From NCBI GenBank assembly GCA_905234595.1, contig CAJOID010000001.1, positions 1-64,000 on the forward strand: a stretch of DNA of 64,000 nt. Reading direction: 5' to 3'. The notes beneath the pieces were generated by a model. That model was given only the letters and a program-made list of their open reading frames with translations, was not told where the DNA came from and did no database searches. Origin of the DNA: an uncultured Lachnospiraceae bacterium. Lineage in GTDB: Bacteria; Bacillota; Clostridia; Lachnospirales; Lachnospiraceae. Below, in pieces: positions 37,971 through 46,825 of the stretch (its first letter is position 1; each line of letters starts with the position of its first letter). The position numbers were made by a program, and so were the translations under genes.

Positions 37971-39038
37971 TCAATACTCTCCGGGCTTCTCCTCGCCGTT
38001 CATAACTCTCAGACCGCCCTGAGCAAGAGCAAGCAGCTCATCCTCTCCGGGATATACGGTGAAGGGTGCGATCCATTCGCAGTTGTCCTTCAGTGCCTGA
38101 ACCACTACCTTGTCATAAGCGATACCGCCGGTCACGATGATCTGGTCAACTTTGCCCTGCAGTACACATGCCATGGAGCCGATGTCCTTGCTCATCTGCA
38201 TGATGAATGCATCTCTGGCAAGCTTGGCATCAGCATTGCCCTCGTCAACCATCTTATCTACATCACGCATATCATTGGAACCTACATATGCGTTGAATCC
38301 GCCGTTGCCGACAAGTTTCTTATATACTTCCTTCTCGGTATACTTACCGGAGAAGCACATCTTGACAAGGCTTCCGACGGGTACCGCACCTGCTCTCTCG
38401 GGCGAGAATGCTCCGTCTCCGTCAAGTGCGTTATTGATATCAACCACGCGTCCGTGCTTATGAGGACCTACGGATACTCCGCCGCCCATATGTACGACGA
38501 TGAGGTTCAGGTCTTCGTATTTTTTACCTACCTCTGCAGCATATCTTCTGGCCACAGCCTTCTGATTGAGTGCGTGGAATATGGATACGCGGGGAAGCTC
38601 CGGTACACCGGAGAGCCTGGAAGCGGGCTCCAGCTCGTCTACCACCACGGGATCCACAATGTATGAAGGTACTCCGATCGAATCACCGATCTCACGTGCG
38701 AGTATTCCGCCGAGGTTGGATGCGTGCTGTCCGCTCACACCTACCTTCAGATCCTCGAGCAGCTTATCGGTCACGGGATATGTACCGCCAGGTATGGGTT
38801 TGAGCATGCCGCCACGGCCCACGACCACGTTGAAGCTTTTTAAATCTATTCCCTTCGACTCCAGGAACTTCACGATGATGTCCTTACGGAAGTCCTTCTG
38901 ATCAACGATGGTCTCAAACTGTGCGATCTCCTCGGTGGAGTGACGCAGTGTCTCGTCGAAAACAAGAGTCTCATCATCGAATACACCGATCTTGGTGGAT
39001 GTCGAACCGGGATTGATTATCAATGAACGAATTGCCAT
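37971..39038 (-). CDS. buk: Butyrate kinase
   Basis: 355 residues. Converts butyryl phosphate plus ADP to butyrate plus ATP, the last step of butyrate formation. ASKHA kinase motifs: [18 protein letters not shown] at the N-terminus, [16 protein letters not shown] near 75, [12 protein letters not shown] near 185, VTGGIAYDK near 300. The partner phosphate butyryltransferase lies 43 bases upstream in the same unit. The acyl preference (butyrate or branched acids) cannot be told from sequence alone, but context supports butyrate. Confidence 0.95.
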   Translation of the reverse strand: MAIRSLIINPGSTSTKIGVFDDETLVFDETLRHSTEEIAQFETIVDQKDFRKDIIVKFLESKGIDLKSFNVVVGRGGMLKPIPGGTYPVTDKLLEDLKVGVSGQHASNLGGILAREIGDSIGVPSYIVDPVVVDELEPASRLSGVPELPRVSIFHALNQKAVARRYAAEVGKKYEDLNLIVVHMGGGVSVGPHKHGRVVDINNALDGDGAFSPERAGAVPVGSLVKMCFSGKYTEKEVYKKLVGNGGFNAYVGSNDMRDVDKMVDEGNADAKLARDAFIMQMSKDIGSMACVLQGKVDQIIVTGGIAYDKVVVQALKDNCEWIAPFTVYPGEDELLALAQGGLRVMNGEEKPGEY

Positions 39039-39081
39039 TTTATCTCCTTTCTGTCCTGCCTGTCGCCTGACGTGCGACGGA

Positions 39082-39993
39082 TCACTTCATGCTCTCGGCA
39101 ACTACTGCTGCCAGTGCGATGGAATTAACCTTGGTCTCGCAGTTATCCGATCTGGATGTCAGGATCACGGGAGCCTTGGTACCTGTAAGGATGTTACCGT
39201 TCTTCATGTCAGCCATGTGTACGATAGCCTTGTATACGAGGTTACCTGCATGTATATCAGGGAAAAGGAGGATGTCTGCATCGCCTGCTACCTTACGCCC
39301 CAGAGCGCCCTTTTCCTCAGCTGCTTCCTTATACAGTGCGATATCCAAGGACAGAGGACCGTCCACGATACATCCTGTGATCTCGCCTTCCTCATTCAGT
39401 CTGGTGAGCTCTGCAGCTTCAACCGTGGTAGGCATTTTCTCATTAACGACCTCAACAGCCGCAAGAGGAGCAACCTTAGGCATCTCCACGCCGCAGGCCT
39501 TCGCAATATCCACGGTATACTTGATGATCCACTTCTTATCCTCGAGTGTCGGGTAAGGCATGAATGCAACGTCTGTCAGGAACAGCAGTCTGTCGATACC
39601 CTTGATCTCGAATACGCATACGTGAGAAAGGGGAGAACCGGTACGGAGACCGACTTCCTTATCAAGCACGCTCTTAAGGAACGTCTTGGTATCAAGAAGT
39701 CCCTTCATATACATATCGGCTTTTCCGTCGTGGACGAGTGATACTGCCTTAAGTGATGCAGCTACGGTATCCTTCTCATCTATGATCTCGTACTCGTCCA
39801 TATTCATGCCCAGCTCGGCACCTATGGCACGTATCTGATCCTCATCACCTACCAGTATGGAATCGGCGATATTACGCTCCTTGGCAGCCTTCACTGCCTC
39901 CAGTACGGCCTTGTCCTGTGCGCATGCTACGGACAGCTTCTTTTTGCTGCATTTCTCTACGCGGGAAAGCAGGTCTTCAAAACTCTTGCTCAT
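39082..39993 (-). CDS. ptb: Phosphate butyryltransferase
   Basis: 303 residues of the phosphate acetyl/butyryltransferase family (PTA_PTB). Makes butyryl phosphate from butyryl-CoA and phosphate. Typical segments: [22 protein letters not shown] near 28, [16 protein letters not shown] near 105, [20 protein letters not shown] near 215, [19 protein letters not shown] near 235. CAGGAGGATGAC precedes the ATG. With buk it gives the classic ATP-yielding route to butyrate, used as alternative to butyryl-CoA:acetate CoA-transferase. Confidence 0.95.
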   Translation of the reverse strand: MSKSFEDLLSRVEKCSKKKLSVACAQDKAVLEAVKAAKERNIADSILVGDEDQIRAIGAELGMNMDEYEIIDEKDTVAASLKAVSLVHDGKADMYMKGLLDTKTFLKSVLDKEVGLRTGSPLSHVCVFEIKGIDRLLFLTDVAFMPYPTLEDKKWIIKYTVDIAKACGVEMPKVAPLAAVEVVNEKMPTTVEAAELTRLNEEGEITGCIVDGPLSLDIALYKEAAEEKGALGRKVAGDADILLFPDIHAGNLVYKAIVHMADMKNGNILTGTKAPVILTSRSDNCETKVNSIALAAVVAESMK

Positions 39994-40033
39994 GTCATCC
40001 TCCTGAAAAATAATAATAAAACCGAACTATTTG

Positions 40034-40062
40034 ATTATACTGCTAAAGGAAGGGGGGTTCAA
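40034..40062 (-). promoter_or_regulatory. SigA promoter of ptb-buk
   Basis: Minus strand TTGAAC, 17 bases, TATAAT. The -35 box overlaps the last codons of the upstream nuclease gene. Confidence 0.85.
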
Positions 40063-40997
40063 GTGAGGGGAGAGGACATGGCCTGCTCTGTGAGCATAGC
40101 ACGGAGCTCCGCGATCTGCTTGCTGAGCTCAGCATTCTGCGACTTAAGTTCAGCGATTTCTTTATCACGCTCGGCAATCTGCCTTTCATTCTTCGCGATC
40201 TGTTTTTCATTCTCCGCGATCTGTTTTTCATTCTCCGCGATCTGCCTGTCCTGCTCAGCCAGCCGTTCTCTGCGATGCCTGTCACCATCGATTTCTTCCT
40301 GACTCTTTTTACAGAGTTCCAACACCCAGGGTTCGGTAACACTGCTGTACATTGACTCCGCTGCGGATTCGATATAAGGATCTGTCTGTGCTAACATTTT
40401 AACCTCCTCCCATGTGGTAGATTTGAAGAGGGCTGCCCATTTGTCTATCCCATAGGCTTTATCCTCTTCGGTTGCCATATCTATGTGGTTCAATTCTACA
40501 ACCGCCAAAGTCAGCTTGTCACTATACACATTGCCAGTTTTGAGGTCTGACATACGATATGTGGAATAGAACGAAGTCTGTCCGTTGAAAAGTGTATAAT
40601 CGAGGAATCCGACATGATATACAGGCTTAACCTGTGAATAATCATCTCCGTGGTGCAGGTTCGTATACTCACGGCACAGATAATACAGAGAACGCGGAAT
40701 CCAGTTATAAAAATTATGTACCTGCATCTCAAGATCCATGATCGATCCGTCATTATATGATACGAGTATGTCAAGGACTGTATTCTTTTCCTGCGGCTGA
40801 TGTCCATAGATGAGCGGATTTTGGATGACTATATTCCTTATGGAAGACGGATCCAGATGCAGCAGTGAAGCGATGAGACCGGTCAGTGCTTTGTGGTTGT
40901 TCTGAAAAACGATGTGGAATAGTGCATCGTTCGTCATGTTGTAGGCGACCGGGCCGGAAGCCTGTGACAATGGTACAGGTTGTAGATCGGGATACAT
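40059..40997 (-). CDS. Rpn-like PD-(D/E)XK nuclease/transposase family protein
   Basis: 312 residues from the ATG at 40997, which has AAGGAGG seven bases upstream; the track start is 24 codons too early. The N-terminal nuclease-like domain reads NDALFHIVFQNNHKALTGLIASLL, then LDILV...DLEMQV (the D...ExQ form of PD-(D/E)XK). These proteins (Rpn, 'PDDEXK transposase') promote RecA-independent recombination in Escherichia coli or act in phage defence. The C-terminal ~80 residues are a coiled coil of seven-residue units (QIAENEK) encoded by 21-base DNA repeats. Own promoter upstream. Catalytic residues look intact. Confidence 0.85.
   Translation of the reverse strand: MYPDLQPVPLSQASGPVAYNMTNDALFHIVFQNNHKALTGLIASLLHLDPSSIRNIVIQNPLIYGHQPQEKNTVLDILVSYNDGSIMDLEMQVHNFYNWIPRSLYYLCREYTNLHHGDDYSQVKPVYHVGFLDYTLFNGQTSFYSTYRMSDLKTGNVYSDKLTLAVVELNHIDMATEEDKAYGIDKWAALFKSTTWEEVKMLAQTDPYIESAAESMYSSVTEPWVLELCKKSQEEIDGDRHRRERLAEQDRQIAENEKQIAENEKQIAKNERQIAERDKEIAELKSQNAELSKQIAELRAMLTEQAMSSPLT
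40173..40256 (-). repeat. Four 21-base tandem repeats encoding coiled-coil heptads
   Basis: Four consecutive 21-base units, two of them identical, each coding one QIAENEK-type heptad in the C-terminus of the Rpn-like protein. Being in-frame and heptad-sized, slippage would change coiled-coil length without a frameshift. Confidence 0.85.
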
Positions 40998-41161
40998 GTG
41001 ATAACCTCCTTGCACGATGCGGTAATCCATACACGGATCACCGGAAAACAGGCATAAACATGCCATCACAGTTACATATCGGTGTTATTGGATTACAGAG
41101 GTTAATACCTCCGGAGGAAGAGAAACTTCCTCGTCGCACTCGTGGAAGCAAGTGCTATATG

Positions 41162-41190
41162 AATGTAGCATAAATAAACGGTTAATTCAA
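41162..41190 (-). promoter_or_regulatory. Promoter of the Rpn-like gene
   Basis: Minus strand TTGAAT, 17 bases, TACATT, overlapping the stop of the 139-residue gene. A seven-base hairpin (GAGGAAG/CTTCCTC) follows within the long leader of about 155 bases, which holds no ORF I can support. Confidence 0.6.
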
Positions 41191-41606
41191 GTTTGAGTAC
41201 CAAAGAGATAGTTTAAATAATTATCGTGGAAATCCACGCTTATTCTACCCACGATATCCGCGAAGCATTTCGCGCCGAAATCTTCAAATTTCACCCAATA
41301 GTTGTCGAGATTGTTGTTGCCGTTGTTGTGGCGGATGTATGCATCGAAATCGAATCTCTCCATTCCGATATTACGGAGATGCTCCCTGTAGAACATGCAT
41401 CCCTCTTTCATCGTACGGCGTTCGAAGAACTCATTCAGGTTCCCATATGTGATGCCGTATAAAGCCAGCTCGGGAGGAAACAGCCTGCCCTCGTTCATGT
41501 CAATGGCTTTGATGAGCCGCCTGTCCCTGACTTCAAAATCAAGAAGCGGTGTATCCAGATAGTACAGTATGCCTTTCAGGTTATTGATCAGTCTCACTTC
41601 TGCCAT
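41187..41606 (-). CDS. Partner protein of the HipA-like kinase, unknown family
   Basis: 139 residues, no TM, overlapping the kinase gene by 13 bases, so the two are translationally coupled. It shows LLDFEVRDRRLIKA near 21, LALYGITYGNLNEFFERRTM near 47 and LDNYWVKFED near 100. I recall similar small proteins beside HipA-like kinases in Lachnospiraceae but cannot name a family. It does not look like HipB (no helix-turn-helix) or HipS. It could be an antitoxin, substrate or adaptor of the kinase. Confidence 0.65.
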   Translation of the reverse strand: MAEVRLINNLKGILYYLDTPLLDFEVRDRRLIKAIDMNEGRLFPPELALYGITYGNLNEFFERRTMKEGCMFYREHLRNIGMERFDFDAYIRHNNGNNNLDNYWVKFEDFGAKCFADIVGRISVDFHDNYLNYLFGTQT

Positions 41607-42808
41607 ATCTCGAGGATCCTCCTCTCGTATTCGAGTGCGTATGGTGTATGCAGGATATCCGGATAGACCACCTTATCTATCCCCGGGTACATAGCTTTCA
41701 GATCAAACTCTTCATCCAGCATGCGTAACATATCAAACGGATCTTCTCCGTAGGGCGAAACATATACATTTCTCATCGCCTCGTCAAATGACTCATATCT
41801 GTCCCTGTAGGGATCGTTCTCAAACAGGCCCATTCCATTATCGAACACGGGAGGGATCTCATATGCGCCCGATCCGGTATTGAAAAACAGTCCGAAATTC
41901 CTCGTATGCCTGTCAATATTACCTACCATGCAATCCAATACTGCCAGGCCGGTCATGTACTTAAGTGTCTCATCATATGGGAGTGCCCCCGCCTCAGACA
42001 GCTGCATTGCACACCACTTAAGCTTATCCAGTGCCCCAAGAGATATGAAATCATCATCTCTCGATGTCAACCCGTGCCGCTCTATCAGCCTCTCGAACGA
42101 AATAAACGTATATCCGTCCAATTCAAAATTACGCGAATATACACCATCATATGAGCGGCCCTCATAGACAAACTGACATGGTTTCTGTTCTATACAGGGT
42201 ATCGACAACTGTCTGCATATATCCGTAGCGATCACTTCCACCGCCCAGTCACGCAGCGCTACTCCGGAAATGACCGCCTGTGACTTGATGAACAACCGCC
42301 GGTCATGTGTCAATGCCTTCATCTGATACCCGTCTGTATCCGTCCTGTGTATGACACGGTCTTTTCTGGAAAAAGTAAATACCGGAATCGCATCAAATAT
42401 ACCGGCATCTCCATCTCTATCCTCAAAAAGATATTGGGCCGGTGATTCTATTCCCCGGTTTCTCAGATACCTGTCATCCAGATACTCCTGCAGGTCCTCC
42501 CGATCCGGGGATGTATTATATCCGAAAGCCAGTTTCGACAGCTGCGAAACATAATTTATCACCCTGACATGCTGCTTCCGGCAATCATAGAAAACAGAAC
42601 TGCACAATTCACCGTCAACGACATGATCTATCCTCACCTCGACCGGCATCTGCGCAGCCTTAAGCCTCTTATCCAGTGCCTGTCTGGACACACCATACTC
42701 AGCGGCGATCGAAGCCACGCTCTCGCCTGCTGCCCGCCTCTCGCGTGCCGACTCTATCTGTTCATCGCTGATCTTAGGTTTTCTGCCTGAGCCTCTGTCA
42801 TTGGGCAT
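41594..42808 (-). CDS. HipA-like protein kinase with N-terminal helix-turn-helix
   Basis: 404 residues. An N-terminal helix-turn-helix of resolvase type (ISDEQIESARERRAAGES, SIAAEYGVSRQALDKRL, residues 13-50) is joined to a HipA-type Ser/Thr kinase. ATP-site Lys175 (LFIKS), Glu191, and the catalytic set Asp299, Asn304 (NIDRHTRNF) and Asp323 (VFDNG) match the spacing of Asp309, Asn314 and Asp332 of Escherichia coli HipA. In standard hipBA the DNA-binding part is a separate protein; here it is fused. Promoter -10 overlaps a large inverted repeat, so self-repression is likely. Probably a toxin-antitoxin or stress-response unit with the following gene. Confidence 0.8.
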   Translation of the reverse strand: MPNDRGSGRKPKISDEQIESARERRAAGESVASIAAEYGVSRQALDKRLKAAQMPVEVRIDHVVDGELCSSVFYDCRKQHVRVINYVSQLSKLAFGYNTSPDREDLQEYLDDRYLRNRGIESPAQYLFEDRDGDAGIFDAIPVFTFSRKDRVIHRTDTDGYQMKALTHDRRLFIKSQAVISGVALRDWAVEVIATDICRQLSIPCIEQKPCQFVYEGRSYDGVYSRNFELDGYTFISFERLIERHGLTSRDDDFISLGALDKLKWCAMQLSEAGALPYDETLKYMTGLAVLDCMVGNIDRHTRNFGLFFNTGSGAYEIPPVFDNGMGLFENDPYRDRYESFDEAMRNVYVSPYGEDPFDMLRMLDEEFDLKAMYPGIDKVVYPDILHTPYALEYERRILEIWQK

Positions 42809-42819
42809 AAATAATCCCT

Positions 42820-42887
42820 CATAATCAGATCAGGATGTTTATACATCCGGTTAATCTGATTATGGGAGATTAAAGAATCTCTGTCAA
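42820..42887 (-). promoter_or_regulatory. Promoter with nested inverted repeat before the HipA-like gene
   Basis: Minus strand TTGACA (42882-42887), 17 bases, CATAAT (42859-42864). The -10 lies in one arm of an inverted repeat CATAATCAGAT/ATCTGATTATG (42820-42830 and 42854-42864), which encloses a second one, GGATG/CATCC. This is a good candidate operator for the fused helix-turn-helix. In RNA the region would fold just before the ribosome binding site GAGGGAT. Confidence 0.8.
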
Positions 42888-42941
42888 CTAATTAATTTGT
42901 TTACAATATCGCCGGAATAATCAGGTTCTTGTATGCTGCCG

Positions 42942-42970
42942 TTTTCTTTTACAGTTCTATAGTTTATAAT
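42942..42970 (+). promoter_or_regulatory. Promoter of the 157-residue gene, leaderless geometry
   Basis: TATAAT at 42965-42970 ends seven bases before the ATG at 42978, with a poor -35 (TTTTCT). No ribosome binding site is present, so the transcript would begin at the start codon. Confidence 0.5.
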
Positions 42971-42977
42971 TTGGCCT

Positions 42978-43451
42978 ATGAGAATATTATTGATTGGCCC
43001 TACCACAGGATTACTGTATAAAGAACAGAAGAAAATATCAGAAATGTTGACAGATGCCTGCCATACATGCACCGGCATCTATCGTGCCCCCGGTGATACG
43101 CGCAATATCATGAAAGAGATACGGGAATTTGAGCCTGAGCTTATGATCACCGAAGACCTTGAAGGCTTTGAGATGTGCACGCTCACGGATGCGGTGTCCT
43201 ATAATCTGATCCATTGCAGGCAGCTGCATCTTCTTTCGTCTGATCCACTGTCCAATGAACGATACCTGAGTAAACAGCTCAGTCTGCTCATGACATTCGT
43301 GTGTCCGAATCCGGATCGTGCCGCTTTACTTATGGATAAATACCCGGATATTCCCGAGATCACAACTTTGGAAAACGTGCCGGAAGATATACCGGATGAG
43401 ATAAAAAATATCCTTTCATTTATATCTGACACGAACTTTAAGAAAGCCTGA
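42978..43451 (+). CDS. Unknown cytoplasmic protein before the CgeB-like transferase
   Basis: 157 residues, no TM. It opens RILLIGPTTGLLYKEQKKISEML like the first strand-helix of a GT-B glycosyltransferase N-terminal domain, and EFEPELMITEDLEGFEM fits the next strand. No C-terminal donor domain follows, so it may be a half-size remnant or a separate subunit of a transferase. One base separates it from the next gene. Start codon lacks a ribosome site but has a leaderless-type promoter. Family not recognised. Confidence 0.6.
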   Translation: MRILLIGPTTGLLYKEQKKISEMLTDACHTCTGIYRAPGDTRNIMKEIREFEPELMITEDLEGFEMCTLTDAVSYNLIHCRQLHLLSSDPLSNERYLSKQLSLLMTFVCPNPDRAALLMDKYPDIPEITTLENVPEDIPDEIKNILSFISDTNFKKA

Positions 43452-43452
43452 T

Positions 43453-44613
43453 ATGAACATATTATTCTACGATATGGGAAGCTACCTGTATGACGACATA
43501 CTCGATGCACTGAAAGCGATGGGACATACGGTACGCACAGCCTATTATCATTTCGAGAACCGATATGAGGACGATTTCTTTGTCGAGAGGTTCACACGCA
43601 AGCTGCACGAGAAGCCCTGCGACATCATATTCAGCGTGAACTTCTTTCCTCTCGTGGCCGTGATCGCGCATGACCATGGCATCCCGTATGTATCATGGAG
43701 CTGCGATTCCCCACTTGCCGAGGGGCTCGAAGATTATTTCGATCATGACACTAACCGTATATGGCTCTTTGACCGTGCAGAGGTAGATTCTTATCGCAAA
43801 AAGGGACACAGCCGTATCTTCTACAGTCCGCTGGCCGTCAATACAGCCCGTGTGAAAAAGGTGATCAGGGACGGTGCAAAATCCGGAGCACTTAACAGAT
43901 ACAAGGCTGACATAAGTTTCGTCGGTTCGCTCTATAACGCATCACTCGAGGGACTCATCGCCCCGCTCGATGATTATCTGAAGGGATATATAGAAGGCAT
44001 CATGAACACGCAGATGGAATTCTACGGAACTGATCTGCTGTCCATGACCATAACGGATGAGATACTTAACCGGATCAACACACAGTATGCGGCGCTCGGA
44101 AATGCGGAAGCCGTCTCAATCAACCGCAAAGGACTCGCTTTCGCCATTCAGAAACAGATCACATACGCAGAGCGCGTCACTCTGATCGACACGCTGGGCA
44201 GTATGTGCGATATGCGATTCTATTCTACGAAGGAGTATCCGTTCGAGAACAACGTCAGATTTATGGGGCCGGTGAAATACCATGATCAGATGCCGCTCGT
44301 GTTCGCGGCCAGCCGCTTAAGCCTGTGTCCGACGCTCAGAAGCATCATCTCGGGCATCCCGCTCAGGAGCCTCGATATACTCGCATGCGGCGGCGTACTG
44401 CTCTCCAACTGGCAGCCCGAGCTCGCTGAATACTTCACGGACGGTGAGGATCTCATCATGTACTCAAGTCTCGAGGACGCTGTAGCGAAGGCTCAGTGGT
44501 ACCTGGAAAATGAAGATGCGCGCGCCCGGATCGCGGGACACGCGCAACCTGTACTCGAATCGGAATTCAACTATGCCGCAAAACTGTCCGGGATACTGTC
44601 GGAATTCGACTAG
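43453..44613 (+). CDS. CgeB/DUF3880-type glycosyltransferase
   Basis: 386 residues. The N-terminal half (MNILFYDMGSYLYDDILDALKAMGH, CDIIFSVNFFPLVAVIAHDHGIPYVSWSCDSP) fits DUF3880. The C-terminal half (ADISFVGSLYNA, VRFMGPVKYHDQMPLVFAASRLSLCPTLRSI, GIPLRSLDILACGGVLLSNW, YSSLEDAVAKAQWYL) fits the Glyco_trans_1_2 donor domain of CgeB-like proteins. These enzymes decorate spore surfaces or flagellins; near a flagellin gene, flagellin glycosylation is plausible. Its stop shares four bases (CTAG) with the stop of the convergent GT2 gene. Confidence 0.85.
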   Translation: MNILFYDMGSYLYDDILDALKAMGHTVRTAYYHFENRYEDDFFVERFTRKLHEKPCDIIFSVNFFPLVAVIAHDHGIPYVSWSCDSPLAEGLEDYFDHDTNRIWLFDRAEVDSYRKKGHSRIFYSPLAVNTARVKKVIRDGAKSGALNRYKADISFVGSLYNASLEGLIAPLDDYLKGYIEGIMNTQMEFYGTDLLSMTITDEILNRINTQYAALGNAEAVSINRKGLAFAIQKQITYAERVTLIDTLGSMCDMRFYSTKEYPFENNVRFMGPVKYHDQMPLVFAASRLSLCPTLRSIISGIPLRSLDILACGGVLLSNWQPELAEYFTDGEDLIMYSSLEDAVAKAQWYLENEDARARIAGHAQPVLESEFNYAAKLSGILSEFD

Positions 44614-45734
44614 ATCCCTATTGTCTTTATATTCTTCGCAAACCCGGCGAACTGTTCACGGCCCAGAGGATTGAACAGACTCTGCAGCATAAGCGTATAC
44701 ATCTCCGGCAACACTCCCTGCTTCACATAACTGTTTTCCCATATATCCGGGATATGAGTCTGAGTATAAGTACACAGCAGCTGATACAGATTATACGGCG
44801 GCTCCTCAAACCTGAGTGCTATGATCTTCCAAAAAGCAAGTGCACAGCTGTATACAAACTCCAGCTTGATCTCATCTCCGTATGTTTCCATCAAGCCGCG
44901 ACTAATATATTCATTCCACAACTGCTCCTGGACCGTCAGCATATCGGTATGATAACCTGCTCCGGCCGACAGAAGCGTTGACTCTCTGTTTACGAAATAG
45001 TGATAAAGCTTATCTTCTGTAAGGCACACACAGCATGCGCAGATGTTCATCAATCCGCCCCAGTATATATCCTCATACGCAAGTCCTTCCGGGAAAAAGA
45101 TACTGTTCGATATCAGGAAATCTCTCCGGATGAGTTTGGAATATACCGCATAGGTCAGGACCTGCTCTCGCACGAACCTTTTATGATCCCCTGTGGACTC
45201 CGCGGTTACGATGTGCACTCCCGGCCCGCCCCCCGCAGACTCAACGCAGCCGGCCCCGGTCCCGTCGGGACTGTCACCGTTTTTTGCTGCTGTGCGTTCA
45301 AAAAGCTTAAGCTCCTCCGAGAAATCACGATCATAACCGCACTGGATCACATCGAAAAGCTTATCTCCCGATCCTATGCAGGCATACATACGCTCAAGAA
45401 AATCCGGCTCAACCCAGTCATCGGAATCAACATAAGCTATCCACTCACCCTTTGCTTCACCTAAAGCCACGTTACGGGCTCTGCCCTGCCGGCCGTTTTC
45501 ATCCTGTGCAATGACGCGTATCAAGCCGGGATATTTCTCCTCATAGATGCGCAGGTGACGGAGCGTATCATCCGTCGACTTATCATCCACGCATATGATC
45601 TCCATCGAACCTGAGGGAAAGGTCTGTGCGAGCACGGAATCCAGGCACCTGTTTATATATCTCTCCACGTTGTAGCATGGGATTATCACACTGACCGCAA
45701 CTCCGGCACCGGGCATCCGCAGGCTCTTATCCAT
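44610..45734 (-). CDS. Family 2 glycosyltransferase
   Basis: 374 residues. GT-A domain at about 12-250: VSVIIPCYNVERYINRCLDSVLAQTF, VDDKSTDDT, GRARNVALGEAKGEWIAYVDSDDW (metal-binding DSD near 105). A C-terminal helical region of about 110 residues follows. GGAGG precedes the ATG. Last gene of the minus-strand transferase operon that starts with the 441-residue LicD gene. It is a paralogue of the next gene upstream, with the same layout. Sugar not predictable. Confidence 0.9.
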   Translation of the reverse strand: MDKSLRMPGAGVAVSVIIPCYNVERYINRCLDSVLAQTFPSGSMEIICVDDKSTDDTLRHLRIYEEKYPGLIRVIAQDENGRQGRARNVALGEAKGEWIAYVDSDDWVEPDFLERMYACIGSGDKLFDVIQCGYDRDFSEELKLFERTAAKNGDSPDGTGAGCVESAGGGPGVHIVTAESTGDHKRFVREQVLTYAVYSKLIRRDFLISNSIFFPEGLAYEDIYWGGLMNICACCVCLTEDKLYHYFVNRESTLLSAGAGYHTDMLTVQEQLWNEYISRGLMETYGDEIKLEFVYSCALAFWKIIALRFEEPPYNLYQLLCTYTQTHIPDIWENSYVKQGVLPEMYTLMLQSLFNPLGREQFAGFAKNIKTIGI

Positions 45735-45750
45735 GGTATCTATCCTCCAT

Positions 45751-46818
45751 CTACAGACCTCCCTTCCTGAGAATCTCGATCAGCCGTGAGAAAACGTCCC
45801 GTGATACATACCTGTGGACCATGCCGAAAAGCAGCCTGTGCATCTCCGGTATCCCGGGATCTGAGGCAAAACGCCCACACATATCCGCAGGCACCTTCGA
45901 GCGCGTCAGTTCCTGCAGCAGACGAAAATATGAATATGACGGTTCGTCATATCTGAGCGCCAGGATCTTCAGCATGCCCAGGTAACCGTCATAGAGGTAT
46001 TCATACTGTATCTCCGGGAGATAGTTTTCGCCGAATCCGCGCCCGATAAGCTGAGCCCACATGATCTCCTGAGTCGAGATATGATCTATATGGTATGCTT
46101 CGTTTTTCTTAAGGACTATCGAATTCGGATTCACATAGTAGTGATACATCGCACGGTCTATGAGAGCCGCACTCTCTACATACATATTGACGAGGTTGCC
46201 CCATACGATATCCTCATATGCGAGATGCTCAGGAAAAAAGAGTTCGTTTTCCATCAGGAAATCGCGTCTGATGAGACGGCCCCATGCATACAGTTTGAGC
46301 GGCTGATTCATAAAAAAACTGCGGCGCGCGGAAGTGCCGGTGATCGTATAGGGAATCACTTTTTCTCCGGTGACGCTACCGTCGGAAGCCGCCTCCGGTT
46401 CCGGGCCGCCCTGTCCGTCGAAGTATGTCAGCGAATCGGAACTGTCTCGTTCCTCCCTGCACGCCACCAGCTGATAACGACCGTTCACAGCGACCGCGTG
46501 CAGAGCAGTCAGATAATCCCTCTCGATCCAGTCATCGGAATCTATAAAAGCGATCCACTCGCCGTCGGCATATGAGAGACCTATATTGCGGGCCTTGCCC
46601 AGATGACCGTTCTCCTCACAGTCGATCACCATTATGGTATCCGGGAATATCTCTTCCCAGGTTTTGAGCTTATCCAATGTTCCATCAGTCGAAGCATCAT
46701 TGATGCACAATATCTCCATATCGCTCATCGAAAAGGTCTGTTCCGTGACCGACTGTAAACATCTGTCTATGTACTTTTCCACGTTATAGCACGGGATTAT
46801 TACACTGATTTTTTTCAT
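45751..46818 (-). CDS. Family 2 glycosyltransferase
   Basis: 355 residues, closely similar in layout to its downstream neighbour: ISVIIPCYNVEKYIDRCLQSVTEQTF, INDASTDGT, GKARNIGLSYADGEWIAFIDSDDW, then the motif RRDFLMENELFFPEHLAYEDIVWGN, which recurs in both. A tandem duplication seems likely. Sixteen bases separate the two genes. The ribosome binding site is weak. The donor sugar is unknown. Confidence 0.9.
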   Translation of the reverse strand: MKKISVIIPCYNVEKYIDRCLQSVTEQTFSMSDMEILCINDASTDGTLDKLKTWEEIFPDTIMVIDCEENGHLGKARNIGLSYADGEWIAFIDSDDWIERDYLTALHAVAVNGRYQLVACREERDSSDSLTYFDGQGGPEPEAASDGSVTGEKVIPYTITGTSARRSFFMNQPLKLYAWGRLIRRDFLMENELFFPEHLAYEDIVWGNLVNMYVESAALIDRAMYHYYVNPNSIVLKKNEAYHIDHISTQEIMWAQLIGRGFGENYLPEIQYEYLYDGYLGMLKILALRYDEPSYSYFRLLQELTRSKVPADMCGRFASDPGIPEMHRLLFGMVHRYVSRDVFSRLIEILRKGGL

Positions 46819-46825
46819 TCTTTAT

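Noticed and set aside
38992-39741. 249-residue plus-strand ORF over ptb
   Set aside because: Antisense to phosphate butyryltransferase; no ribosome site and no recognisable domain.
40173-40256. Short direct repeats as CRISPR array
   Set aside because: The 21-base units are contiguous, in frame and lack spacers; they code coiled-coil heptads.
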